Source: Streptomyces iranensis (GTDB lineage: Bacteria > Actinomycetota > Actinomycetes > Streptomycetales > Streptomycetaceae). Taken from it: 62,696 nt of DNA. Positions 50,078-58,866 of this stretch are shown here, piece by piece. The DNA is taken from positions 1 through 62,696 of the forward strand of contig NZ_JAGGLR010000044.1 in NCBI RefSeq assembly GCF_017874715.1, in the 5' to 3' direction. How positions within the stretch are numbered: position 1 is the first letter of the stretch; the number at the start of each line of letters is the position of its first letter. Both the position numbers and the translations under genes were made by a program. The notes below the pieces were generated by a model, which had not been told where the DNA came from, made no database searches, and worked only from the letters and a program-made list of their open reading frames with translations.

Positions 50078-51085
50078 TCAGGCCGGAAAGCGGCCCGTGG
50101 ACCGCAGCTGCCAGCGCCGCTGGGCATAGGCCAGGTCGTCCCGCCACAGCCGCCCGGCCGCGGCGCGCACCAGGGGCCGCAGCAGGGGTGCGGCCCGGCG
50201 GGCGGCGGCGAAGCCGGGACGGTGCGAGGCTGCGACCATCGCCTCGATGACGGCGGTGTGGGGCCGGCCGGCCTCGTCGTCCCCGAGTGGCGTTGCGTGG
50301 GTCTCCACGACGGAGCCGGCGCCCTCGCCCTCGGTGATGTGCATGACGACCGTGCGGGGTTCCGGCGCGCTGAAGACGGCGCGTACCGGCACGACCAGCC
50401 GCCCCGCCACTTTGAAGGACACGTCGACGGTGAGGGCGTCGGTGCCGTCGTGCACAGCGTCGGCCGGGCCGCCGGGTGCGTCCACCACCGTCAAGTCTGC
50501 GAATGAGTACGGGTGGAACCACCCCCCGTGCCACGGATCGAGCCGGTTGGCCACCACGTCCTCGGGCTCACAGACGCCCACCCCGGTGTAGACGGCCGTC
50601 AGCGCGCGCGTGGGCTCGGGCCGTCGTGGTACGACCGGTGCGTCCATCGGCTCCTCGCCGCCCACCGCGTCGAGTCGCGTCCACACCAGCACCCCGTCGT
50701 CGTGTACTGGCAGCGGCGACCAGCCTGCATAGGGGCGGCCGTCCAGGGCCAGCCCGTGCCAGTGGCACACCAGGGCGCCGCGGCACACCGGACTGTCCCG
50801 CAGCGGCGCCCCCAGGTGCGGGCAGATTCCCGGTCCGCCGACGAGGCGCCCGTCGGGCCCTCGCCACACCACGACCTCCTGCCCTGCCACGGTCCGCGCC
50901 AGCTTGCCGTCCCCGCACAGGGCGCGGGAGGCGCCAACGACGTACCAGTTCCCGGACGGACGGGCCTGCGCCCGCTTCAGCGCCCCGGTGATCACCCCGG
51001 GCTGCGCCTCTCGCCAGGTGGGCCGCTGACGCTCCCAGGGCACCGCGTTCCGGCGCAGCGACAGCGGCAGACGACGGCGGTTCAC
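50078..51085 (-). CDS. crtV: Rieske [2Fe-2S] protein of the carotenoid operon (crtV position)
   Basis: 335 residues from GTG 51085, overlapping the crtB stop. The Rieske cluster is complete: CPHLGAP (Cys-x-His) and, 18 residues on, CHWHGLALDG (Cys-x2-His). The C-terminal half resembles an oxygenase or DUF5914 domain (DPWHGGWFHPYSFADLTVV). It is the last gene of crtE-I-B-x, the place occupied by crtV in described Streptomyces crtEIBV operons, so I use that name by position. Its step is not established; an electron-transfer or oxygenase role in modifying the carotenoid is possible. Confidence 0.75.
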   Translation of the reverse strand: MNRRRLPLSLRRNAVPWERQRPTWREAQPGVITGALKRAQARPSGNWYVVGASRALCGDGKLARTVAGQEVVVWRGPDGRLVGGPGICPHLGAPLRDSPVCRGALVCHWHGLALDGRPYAGWSPLPVHDDGVLVWTRLDAVGGEEPMDAPVVPRRPEPTRALTAVYTGVGVCEPEDVVANRLDPWHGGWFHPYSFADLTVVDAPGGPADAVHDGTDALTVDVSFKVAGRLVVPVRAVFSAPEPRTVVMHITEGEGAGSVVETHATPLGDDEAGRPHTAVIEAMVAASHRPGFAAARRAAPLLRPLVRAAAGRLWRDDLAYAQRRWQLRSTGRFPA

Positions 51086-52113
51086 GCGACCTCCTCGGCG
51101 AAGGGGGCGGCCGTCGCCGGCGAGAGGGCGGCTGCGGGCAGCGCGCGGGCGCAAGCGGGCGGCCGGTGGACGTGATCCCTCCGCACACGCAGTCGGGCCG
51201 CCGCTACCCGGACCAGCCCGTCGGCGGCGACCACCGCGCGGCGCCGCCGCGGCACCACCGAGCGCCGTTGCAGCACGGCGTAGCCGTCGCGGACGACGGC
51301 GTCCAGGATGCCGCCGTACAGGACGGCTGCGGTGCGGATGCAGGGCCGCGCCACCGGGTCGAGCAGTTCGATACCGGGCACCGCCGCCCGGTACACGCCG
51401 CGGGCCAGTGCCTCGAAGTCCCTGAGCGCGGCCGTGATCCGGCGGTCCGGGCAGCCCGTCGCGCGGCTCCAGGCCAGCAGCTCCCGGTCGACACAGTGAC
51501 CGGCGAGCAGATCGGCGGGCAGGTAGACGCGCCCCCGGTCCAGGTCCTCGCCGACGTCCCTCAGGAAGTTGCTCAGCTGGAAGGCGACGCCGAGCGCCGC
51601 GGCGTGCGGGGCGGCCTCCTCCTGCGGCACAACCGTGCCCAGCACCGGCAGCATCTCGAGCCCGATCACCGCGGCCGAGCCCTGCATGTACGCGCGCAGG
51701 TCGGCGTACGTGGGGTAGGCCGTCACGACCAGGTCGGAGCGCATCGCGGCCATGAAGTCCCGGAAGTGGGCGTGGTCGATGGCGTAGCGGCGGGCAGTGT
51801 CGGCGAGCGCGCGCACCACCGGCTCACCGCTGCCGTCCCGCAGCAGTCCCTCCTCCAGCTCCTCCTGGAGCCGGCTCAGCGCCCGCACCCGCACATCCGC
51901 GCCGGCGCCGGGGCAGAGGGAGTCGACGATGTCGTCGGCCCAGCGGGCGAAGCCGTACAGGGCGTGCACGGCGGGTCGGCGCTCGACGGGCAGCAGCCGC
52001 GTGGCGAGAAAATAGGTCCGGCCATGCCGCGCGTTGAGGGCGCGGCAGTGGCGGTAGGCCGCGCGCAGCGCCGGATCGCTGATCCCCGCCGCATCCAGCT
52101 CTCGATCGGTCAT
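51082..52113 (-). CDS. crtB: phytoene synthase
   Basis: 343 residues. It joins two geranylgeranyl diphosphates to phytoene. Both aspartate-rich metal motifs are present: GFARWADDIVDSL (about residue 53) and QLSNFLRDVGEDLDRGRVYLP, along with RTYFLATRLLP and GFARW of the squalene/phytoene synthase family. ATG 52113 overlaps the crtI stop (ATGA); a much longer in-frame ORF upstream overlaps crtI and is not the start. The C-terminal ~45 residues are Arg/Ala-rich and variable. Confidence 0.93.
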   Translation of the reverse strand: MTDRELDAAGISDPALRAAYRHCRALNARHGRTYFLATRLLPVERRPAVHALYGFARWADDIVDSLCPGAGADVRVRALSRLQEELEEGLLRDGSGEPVVRALADTARRYAIDHAHFRDFMAAMRSDLVVTAYPTYADLRAYMQGSAAVIGLEMLPVLGTVVPQEEAAPHAAALGVAFQLSNFLRDVGEDLDRGRVYLPADLLAGHCVDRELLAWSRATGCPDRRITAALRDFEALARGVYRAAVPGIELLDPVARPCIRTAAVLYGGILDAVVRDGYAVLQRRSVVPRRRRAVVAADGLVRVAAARLRVRRDHVHRPPACARALPAAALSPATAAPFAEEVA

Positions 52114-53876
52114 CCTGTCCTGCCTTCGGTCGTGGGAGTCGTGGGGTCGCGCGGGGGACCTCCCGGTGCTGGGGGCCGCCACGCGGCAGCCGGGGAGTTC
52201 GGCGAGCAAGCCGGGGGCTCCTGCGCGGCGGTGAGTCGGTTGCGAGGTGCCGCTTGCGCCGGCGGCACGGCTGCCGACGCACGCCTGCCGGCCCGGAGCA
52301 TTGACGGGACCGGGGAGCCCGCGGGGGCCGGGGCGCCGGCCCGATCTGGAAGAGAGGCGGTCGCGAGGGGGCGCGAGCGGGTGCTCCGTCGCCTGGGGAG
52401 GCCCATGACGCGAGCCGCGGCCAGCTTCCCGGACAGCAGCACGGTCGGCACGCCGACGCCGGGTGTGGTGCCGCAGCCGGCCAGGACCGCGTTCTCCGCG
52501 CCGCGCACCAGGTTGCGCGGCCGGAACGGTCCCGTCTGCGCGAAGGTGTGCGCTGCCGAGAAGGGGGTCCCCGCAGCGTGTCCCTGGGCGTGCCAGTCGG
52601 CCGGGGTGACCAGGCACTCCTCCTCGATGGCCGATTCGACGCCGTCCAGTCCGCGCCGCTCCAACTCCCGCAGTAGCGAGTCCCGGTAGCGCGGGCCGAG
52701 GTCGGACCAGGCCGCCGAGTCCGGGCCGATGTCGGTGTTGGGGCAGGGGGCGAGGATGTAGTGCAGGTGGCGGCCCGGTGGCGCGAGGCCGGGATCGGTG
52801 GCGGTGGGGCGGGTGACGAGCAGCGAAGGGTCGCTCATCAGCCGCCCGGCCCGGGTGAGTTCGTCGAACGTGGTGTGCCACGCCGTGCCGAACGAGATCG
52901 TGTGGTGGGAGAGCTGGGGCCAGGTGCGGTCCGTGCCAACGTGCAGCACGACCGCGGAGGGGGAGTGGCGTAGCCCGAGCGGTCTGCGCGGCCGACGGCC
53001 GAGCAGCCGGTAGGTGACGGGCAGGTCCGGGGTGAGGACGACCGCGTCGCATGGGATGCGGCCGGTGTCGGTGACGACAGCCGTGATGCGCTCGCCCGAG
53101 CGCTCCAGACGGGTCACCGGCTGCCCGAACCGCAGGTCGGCGCCGGCAGCGGCGGCTGCCTCCGCCATCGCTCGCGGCAGGGCGTGCATGCCGCCCCGGG
53201 GAAAGTACACGCCGGCGATGGTGTCCATGTAGGCGATGACCGCGTAGGCGGCCAGCGCCCGCGCCGGGGGCACGCCCGCGTACAGGGCCTGGAAGGAGAA
53301 CACCCGGCGCAGCCGCTCGTCGCTCAGGAACCGGCCGATCCGGGCGTCCAGGCGGCTGAAGCCGCCCAGCGCCGCCAGCCGTGCGAGGTCGGTGGTGAGC
53401 AGGCCGAGCGGTGAGTCGAAGTTGGCGTCGATGAACCGGTGGATCTGGGCCCGGTACAGCCGCTGAAGCCAGTCGCGCAGCCGCCGGTAGCCCGCCGCCT
53501 CGACCGCCCCGGCGAACCGCTCGACCTCCGCGGCCATCGCTTCAGCGCCGGTGTGGACGTCGAGGCTGCTGCCATCCGCGAAGCAGGCCCGGTACGCCGG
53601 GTGCAGGGGAAGCAGATCGACCCGCTCGTACAGGCTGTCGCCGACGGCGGCGAACGCCTCGTCGGCCAGGTCGGGCATGGTCAGCACGGTCGGCCCGGTG
53701 TCGATCCGGTAGCCGGCCAGGTCGAGACGTCCGGCCCGGCCGCCGGGCAGTTCCTCGCGCTCGACGACGGTGACCCGGCGTCCGCCGCCCAGAAGGTGCA
53801 ACGCCGCCGACAGCCCGGCCAGTCCGGCGCCGACGACCACCACGTGGTCCGTGGGACCGGGCAGGGTGCGGGTCAC
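52110..53876 (-). CDS. crtI: phytoene desaturase, with abnormal C-terminal extension
   Basis: 588 residues. The FAD motif VVVVGAGLAGLSAALHLLGGGRRVTVVE and GGRAG are at the N-terminus, and the C-terminal carotenoid-desaturase signature LAGCGTTPGVGVPTVLLSGKLAAARV ends near residue 500. It would desaturate phytoene to lycopene. The last ~85 residues after GLPRRR are Pro/Ala/Arg-rich, unlike the family (usually about 500 residues), as if the original stop was lost by a frameshift. Its stop still overlaps crtB (ATGA), and its start overlaps the crtE stop. Confidence 0.92.
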   Translation of the reverse strand: MTRTLPGPTDHVVVVGAGLAGLSAALHLLGGGRRVTVVEREELPGGRAGRLDLAGYRIDTGPTVLTMPDLADEAFAAVGDSLYERVDLLPLHPAYRACFADGSSLDVHTGAEAMAAEVERFAGAVEAAGYRRLRDWLQRLYRAQIHRFIDANFDSPLGLLTTDLARLAALGGFSRLDARIGRFLSDERLRRVFSFQALYAGVPPARALAAYAVIAYMDTIAGVYFPRGGMHALPRAMAEAAAAAGADLRFGQPVTRLERSGERITAVVTDTGRIPCDAVVLTPDLPVTYRLLGRRPRRPLGLRHSPSAVVLHVGTDRTWPQLSHHTISFGTAWHTTFDELTRAGRLMSDPSLLVTRPTATDPGLAPPGRHLHYILAPCPNTDIGPDSAAWSDLGPRYRDSLLRELERRGLDGVESAIEEECLVTPADWHAQGHAAGTPFSAAHTFAQTGPFRPRNLVRGAENAVLAGCGTTPGVGVPTVLLSGKLAAARVMGLPRRRSTRSRPLATASLPDRAGAPAPAGSPVPSMLRAGRRASAAVPPAQAAPRNRLTAAQEPPACSPNSPAAAWRPPAPGGPPRDPTTPTTEGRTG

Positions 53877-55213
53877 CGGTCACTCCCCGTGCCGCCGCAG
53901 TCCCGAGTCGCGTACGGATCCGGTGCGGGCCGCGGACGCACGGCGGTGTCCCCGCCCGGGCGTGCTCCGGCGGCGGCGAGCAGCAGACCGCGCAGCGGCC
54001 CGGCGCCCTCCGCATCGAGCAGGGCAGCGTCCAAGTGCCGCAGTCCCTGCGCGGCGAGCCGGTCGATCTTGCCTTCCACGGTGGCGCGCGCCCTCGTCTC
54101 GGTCAACACGGCCCGCACCTGCTCCAGACCGCGCTCGGTCAGGGCAGCGTCACCGAGCCACCGGTCCAGCACGGCCAGCGCGGCGCCGTTGCCGGCAGCC
54201 TCGGCTCGCGCGCGGGCGACTGCGACCAGATAGGTGGGCTTCCCCTCCCGGATGTCGCCGCCGCACGCCTTGCCGGTCTCCCGCGGGTCGCCGAAGACGT
54301 CGTCAAGGTCGTCGCGCAGCTGGAACGCCAGGCCGACACAGCGTCCGGCGTCGGTCAGCCGGCGCAGCGTCACATCGTCCGCCCCGGTCACGGCGGCCCC
54401 CAGGGCGAGGGGCCGCTCCACCGAGTACAGGGCACTCTTCAGGCGGGCGGCGCGCAACACACGGAGCAGGGACAGCGCTGTCGTGTTCTGGCCCTGGATG
54501 TCCAGGTACTGGCCCGCCACCATCTCCGTGCGCATGTCGCTCCACAGCCGCCGCACCACCACCCCCGTCCAGGACGCCAGCGGTGTCTCCGCCACCGCAT
54601 CGTCGGCCCAGGCCAGCGCCAGGTCCCCGGCGAGGACCGCCGCCGACTGCCCGAACCGCTGGGCCCGCTCGGGTCCCACCCGGTCGGCATACCTGGCGGC
54701 CAGGTCCGTGTGCAGCGTGGGCCGACCCCGCCGCAGCGTGGCCCGGTCCATCACGTCATCATGGACGAGCGCGCACGTCTGGAGCAGTTCCACGGCGCCT
54801 GCGATCCGCAGGGCCGCTGCCGCGGCATCCGGGTCCCGGCCGGCGCAGGCCCGCGAGGCCCACCACACCAGTTGCGCGCGCGTGCGCTTGCCACCCCGCA
54901 CAGTGAAGCGCGTTACCCGTGCGGCCAGTTCCTCGGCGAACAGGGGATCGGCCAGCCGGGCGCGGCGCAGGCGCTCCGCCAGCACGTGGTCGAGCATCCG
55001 ACCGATGGCGCCGGGTACGTCGGCGTCGAGCCGGCGCACCTCGGCGGGCCCGGCGGGAACCGGCCCGCTCGCTGCGGGGCATGCCACGGCCCCGTCGGAT
55101 CCTTCCCCGTCGTCGACCAACGGTCGGCTCAAGAGTGATCTCGCGGGCGCCGCCGGGATCGGCTGCGGCGGCGCGGTCGCAGGGTGGCCCTTCGCGTGGG
55201 TGAAACGACACAT
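53873..55213 (-). CDS. crtE: geranylgeranyl diphosphate synthase
   Basis: 446 residues. It is a trans-prenyl chain elongator with a first aspartate-rich motif HDDVMD (152-156), GGKRTRAQLVWWAS, and a second motif QLRDDLDDVFGD (301-305), followed by GKPTY. It supplies C20 diphosphate for carotenoid synthesis. The first ~60 residues are Pro/Ala-rich and precede the usual domain. GGAGGG 8 nt before ATG 55213 supports this start. It heads the leftward crt operon. Confidence 0.93.
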   Translation of the reverse strand: MCRFTHAKGHPATAPPQPIPAAPARSLLSRPLVDDGEGSDGAVACPAASGPVPAGPAEVRRLDADVPGAIGRMLDHVLAERLRRARLADPLFAEELAARVTRFTVRGGKRTRAQLVWWASRACAGRDPDAAAAALRIAGAVELLQTCALVHDDVMDRATLRRGRPTLHTDLAARYADRVGPERAQRFGQSAAVLAGDLALAWADDAVAETPLASWTGVVVRRLWSDMRTEMVAGQYLDIQGQNTTALSLLRVLRAARLKSALYSVERPLALGAAVTGADDVTLRRLTDAGRCVGLAFQLRDDLDDVFGDPRETGKACGGDIREGKPTYLVAVARARAEAAGNGAALAVLDRWLGDAALTERGLEQVRAVLTETRARATVEGKIDRLAAQGLRHLDAALLDAEGAGPLRGLLLAAAGARPGGDTAVRPRPAPDPYATRDCGGTGSDR

Positions 55214-55545
55214 CCAGGTTTCCCTCCGTCGTGTCCATTTCCGTCGTTCCCGTCACCCGTCTGCTTCCGCACGGGCGGCGCGGACGGATGCGCGAACGCC
55301 CCATGCGATCGCGGCGACCAGCGGGGGTCCGCCCCCTTCCACCGTGCCGTGTTCCGCGCTCGGCCGCTCGCTGCCAGGGGGCGCCCTGCATCCGCCGGGG
55401 TACACAATCCGGAATACGGGGCCCGGGCATTCGGGACCGGCCCTGCCGTGTCCCCTGACCGCCGGTTCGGGGTCCGACACCGCCGCAGGACCCCGCCGCC
55501 GAGAGCCGTATCCGGATCGGATCGGAAGAACACCGAGGAAGGCCG
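55214..55545. promoter_or_regulatory. divergent crtE / crtY promoter region
   Basis: A 332-bp non-coding region between the two divergent carotenoid operons. It must hold both promoters. I see GGAGGG before crtE, but no clear -35/-10 pair or long inverted repeat. GGTACACAATCCGGAATACG (55400-55419) is the A/T-richest patch and a possible ECF-sigma-type site; that is a guess. No gene is evident inside it. Confidence 0.5.
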
Positions 55546-56844
55546 ATGAAGGGAGATGCCGTGCCGGAGACGGACGTGGCCGTCGTGGGCGCGGGCGCGG
55601 CCGGGCTGTCGCTGGCCCACCGGCTCGCTGGGCGCGTTCCCGGCCTGCGGACACCGTCCGTCGTGCTGGTGGACGCGCCGCCCGGCCCGCTGCGGCCGCC
55701 ACCGCGGACCTGGTGCTACTGGGCGGCGGGCCCTGGACGGTTCGACGCGGCGGTGCGGGCCGAGTGGCGGCGGCTGAGGGTGCGCCCTCACGCCGGCGCC
55801 CCGGTCGAGGGGGACATGAGCCCGCTGCGGTACCGCATGATCCGCTCCGACGACTTCGAGCGTCTGGTCTTGCGGGACCTGGCCCGCAGCCCCAACGTGC
55901 GGCGCCTGGAGGCGACCGCCGAAGCGGTCGAGGATGTGCCCGGCGGCGCCCACGTCCACCTGAGGGACATGGACGGCCGGGCGCGGGTACTCAGTGCCCG
56001 CTGGGTGTGCGACTCCCGTCCCCCCGGCAGCCTGCCCGCCGCCCGCACCACCCTGCTACAGCACTTCCACGGCTGGTTCGTGCGCACCGCCGGGTCCGTC
56101 TTCGACCCGGCCGCCGTGGAACTGATGGACTTCCGTACCCCGCAGCCCGCCCACGGATTGTCCTTCGGCTACGTCTTGCCGACCGGGCCGTGCGAGGCGC
56201 TCGTGGAGTACACCGAATTCTCCCCGCGCACCCTCACACCGGACCGCTACGAGGCCGCCGTACGGCACTACGCCGACGAGGTGCTGCGGCTCGGCGAACG
56301 GCAGGTCCTGGCCACGGAGACCGGCGTCATCCCGATGACCGACGCGCCGATCCCCCGGCGGACCGGAGCCTCGGTCTTCCGCATCGGTGCCGCCGGCGGA
56401 GCGACCCGCCCCGCCACCGGCTACACCTTCGCCGGACTACAGCGCCAGACCAGTGCCGTCGCCGACGCCCTGCGGCGCGGGCGTCGGCCGGTGCCGCCCG
56501 CCGTGTACCCGGTGCGCTCGCGCGTCATGGACGCCGTCCTGCTCCGTGCGCTGGACAGCGGCCGGGCCGATGGCCCGGAACTGTTCAGCCACCTGTTCGC
56601 CCGCGTGCCCATGGCACGACTGCTGCGCTTCCTCGACGGAGACACCCGCCTGTACGAGGACGTGTCCATAGGCCTGCGTACGCCCGTCGGGCCGATGCTG
56701 CGCTCCGCCCTGGAGCTGCCCCGCCTGCCGCGGCGCCCCTTCGACCTGCCCGCGTCGCCGCACCCGCCGACGCCTCCCGCTACCTCGCCGCCGTGCGCGC
56801 CGGACTCATCGGCCCCGCCCCTTCCCCCGACGGAGACGGCATGA
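55546..56844 (+). CDS. crtY: lycopene beta-cyclase, probably with a frameshifted C-terminus
   Basis: 432 residues. An FAD/NAD-binding start (DVAVVGAGAAGLSLAHRLAGR), RTWCYWAAGPGRFDAAV, and TETGVIPMTDAPIPRR followed by IGAAGGATRPATGYTFAGLQRQ identify a CrtY-type cyclase that turns lycopene into beta-carotene. After LPRRPFDLPAS the last ~28 residues are mostly Pro/Ser/Thr. The neighbouring frame at the same place reads ADASRYLAAVRAGLIGPAPSP, which looks like real protein, suggesting an indel near 56755-56770. The stop overlaps the crtT start (ATGA). Confidence 0.9.
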   Translation: MKGDAVPETDVAVVGAGAAGLSLAHRLAGRVPGLRTPSVVLVDAPPGPLRPPPRTWCYWAAGPGRFDAAVRAEWRRLRVRPHAGAPVEGDMSPLRYRMIRSDDFERLVLRDLARSPNVRRLEATAEAVEDVPGGAHVHLRDMDGRARVLSARWVCDSRPPGSLPAARTTLLQHFHGWFVRTAGSVFDPAAVELMDFRTPQPAHGLSFGYVLPTGPCEALVEYTEFSPRTLTPDRYEAAVRHYADEVLRLGERQVLATETGVIPMTDAPIPRRTGASVFRIGAAGGATRPATGYTFAGLQRQTSAVADALRRGRRPVPPAVYPVRSRVMDAVLLRALDSGRADGPELFSHLFARVPMARLLRFLDGDTRLYEDVSIGLRTPVGPMLRSALELPRLPRRPFDLPASPHPPTPPATSPPCAPDSSAPPLPPTETA

Positions 56845-57220
56845 CGCTGCTGCGCGACGAGCACCTCGCCGCCGCCTTCGACCACGCCTCGCGCACCTAC
56901 GACACTCTCGTGGCCGCCAACCCCGGCTACCACGCCCACCTGCGGCGCTCGGTGCACCGACTCGGCCTGCCCGGCCAGGGGCAGGGGCCAAACCGTGGAC
57001 GGACGGGGTGAGCTTCGTGCGCGCCCCCGCCGAACGGCTGTCCGAGGCCGGCGTGCGCGGCCCCTTCGACGCGGTGTTCGCGGCCTACCCTTTCCGCAAC
57101 GTCACCGATCCGGACGCCGTCCTCGCCACGGTGCGCGCCCTGCCACTGCCGGGCTGGCAGACGCTCATCACCGACACCTTCATCGCCCGCCGGGCGCACG
57201 ATGACAGGGAGGACGCATGA
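56841..57220 (+). pseudogene. crtT: crtT methyltransferase remnant with two internal deletions
   Basis: ATG 56841 opens TLLRDEHLAAAFDHASRTYDTLVAANPGYHAHLRRSVHRLGLPG, the start of the CrtT SAM-dependent methyltransferase. The SAM-binding glycine motif (DLGCGTG) expected next is missing, and the frame shifts and stops at 57011. Another frame resumes with KPWTDGVSFVRAPAERLSEAGVRGPFDAVFAAYPFRNVTDPDAVLATVRAL, then jumps directly to PLPGWQTLITDTFIARRAH at the C-terminus. About half of the usual ~240 residues are lost. The last piece still ends in an ATGA overlap with crtU. Confidence 0.85.
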
Positions 57221-58797
57221 GGCCCCTCCGTCAAGGTGGCGCGCGCCGGGGACGCGACGGGCGGGCCCGGATCCTGCCCGCCCCGGCCGGTGCCCCCGGA
57301 GTGCAGGGGTCCCCGCCGTCGGTTGCGGTGGTCGGCGCGGGCATCGCCGGCCTGGCCGCCGCCACGGTGCTCGCCGAGCGCGGGGTGGCGGTGACTGTGT
57401 ACGAGAAGCGGCCGTACCTGGGCGGGCGGGTCGGCGGATGGCCGACCGAGCTGCGCGACGGGACGACGGTGACCATGAGCCGCGGCTTCCACGCGTTCTT
57501 CCGCCAGTACTACAACCTGCGCGGACTGCTGCGCCGGACCGACCCCGGCTTGGAGCGGCTCACCGGCCTTCCCGACTACCCGCTGCTCAACGCCGGTGGC
57601 CTGCGGGACAGTTTCCGGCGCGTCCCGCGCACTCCGCCGCTCAGCGCGCTCGGCTTCGTGGCGCTCAGCCCCTCCTTCCGGCTCGCGGACCTGCGCGCGA
57701 TGGACCCGCTGGCGGCCCTGTCCCTGCTCGATGTGCGGGTGCCGGAGGTTTACGACCGCCTGGACGGTACCAGCGCCTACGCCTTCCTGGACGCCGTGCG
57801 TTTCCCCGATGACGCCCGTCATCTGGCTTTCGAGGTGTTTTCCCGCAGCTTCTTCGCCGATCCGCGGGAGCTGTCGGCGGCCGAGATGGTGCTGATGTTC
57901 CACCTCTACTTCCTCGGCTCCGCCGAAGGGCTGCTGTTCGACGTGCCCCGCGCTCCCTTTCCGACCGCCCTGTGGGACCCCCTCGCCGGCTATCTGGCCC
58001 GGCACCAGACGGAGGTGCGCACCGGCACGGTCGTCGAGCACATCGCACCCGGCCCGGACGGTGGTCTCGTGGTTGCCTGCGACCGGGACGAGCGCCACTG
58101 CGACGGGGTCGTCCTCGCCCTGGACGCTGCGGGGCTGCGCTCGCTGGTGGAGCGCAGCGGACATCTGGGCGACGCGTCTTGGCGCGAGCGGATCGGACGG
58201 CTGCGCACCGCCCCGCCCTTCCTGGTGAGCCGACTGTGGCTGGACCGGCCCGTTGCGCCCGACCGGCCCGGCTTCCTCGGCACCAGCGGCTTCGGCACCC
58301 TCGACAACATCAGCGTGCTGGAACGCTACGAGGACGAGGCGACCCGCTGGAGCGCATGCACCGGAGGATCCGTCGTCGAACTGCACGCCTACGCCGCATC
58401 GCCCGCAACCGCCGGCCGGGACGTCGAACGCAAGTACCTCCTCGACCAATTGCACCGCGTCTACCCGGAGACCAGCAAGGCCACGGTCCTCGACGCCCGC
58501 CACGAGTGGCACGAGGACTGCCCATTGTTCCCGGTGGGCGGCTACGGTGACCGCCCCACCGTCCGCACCCCGCACCCCCGACTGGTCGTGGCTGGCGACC
58601 TGGTGCGCACCGGTCTGCCCGTGGCGCTTATGGAACGGGCGGCCACGAGCGGCTTCCTCGCGGCCAATGCCCTGCTGGAGGGCTGGGGGGTGAGGGGGCA
58701 GACACTGTGGACGGTGCCGGACCGCGGGCGTAGCGCGCTGCTGAGGGCTCTGGCCGCATGGGGGCGGATGCCCGCCGTTCGCCGACGATCGCGCTGA
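57217..58797 (+). CDS. crtU: isorenieratene synthase (beta-carotene desaturase/methyltransferase)
   Basis: 526 residues. The FAD motif SVAVVGAGIAGLAAATVLAERGVAVTVYEKRPYLGGRVGGW follows a ~35-residue leader; then SRGFHAFFRQYYNLRGLLRR and the C-terminal ELHAYAASP and AGDLVRTGLPVALMERAATSGFLAAN. It belongs to the FAD amine-oxidase-like CrtU group that converts beta-rings to aromatic phi-end rings, giving isorenieratene. It is intact and coupled to the remnant of crtT. A hairpin (58799-58814) follows. Confidence 0.92.
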   Translation: MRPLRQGGARRGRDGRARILPAPAGAPGVQGSPPSVAVVGAGIAGLAAATVLAERGVAVTVYEKRPYLGGRVGGWPTELRDGTTVTMSRGFHAFFRQYYNLRGLLRRTDPGLERLTGLPDYPLLNAGGLRDSFRRVPRTPPLSALGFVALSPSFRLADLRAMDPLAALSLLDVRVPEVYDRLDGTSAYAFLDAVRFPDDARHLAFEVFSRSFFADPRELSAAEMVLMFHLYFLGSAEGLLFDVPRAPFPTALWDPLAGYLARHQTEVRTGTVVEHIAPGPDGGLVVACDRDERHCDGVVLALDAAGLRSLVERSGHLGDASWRERIGRLRTAPPFLVSRLWLDRPVAPDRPGFLGTSGFGTLDNISVLERYEDEATRWSACTGGSVVELHAYAASPATAGRDVERKYLLDQLHRVYPETSKATVLDARHEWHEDCPLFPVGGYGDRPTVRTPHPRLVVAGDLVRTGLPVALMERAATSGFLAANALLEGWGVRGQTLWTVPDRGRSALLRALAAWGRMPAVRRRSR

Positions 58798-58798
58798 A

Positions 58799-58814
58799 CG
58801 GTCCCTCGGGACCG
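58799..58814. terminator. short terminator hairpin after crtU
   Basis: CGGTCC and GGACCG close a CTCG tetraloop, with the symmetry extending to CGGTCCC/GGGACCG around TC, one base past the crtU stop. It is shared with the convergent DUF1990-like gene. Confidence 0.55.
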
Positions 58815-58866
58815 GATGAGAGCGCACCCACTCTACGGAGGCGATCTTCGCTTATCCGGGTGAGAA

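Noticed and set aside
52114..53052. N-terminal extension of crtB to 53052
   Set aside because: It overlaps crtI completely and is Pro/Arg-rich; the ATGA-coupled start at 52113 matches phytoene synthase length.
54234..57011. 925-codon ORF running across crtE and crtY
   Set aside because: Shadow frame for most of its length. Only its end, where it coincides with the alternative crtY tail and crtT start, is informative.
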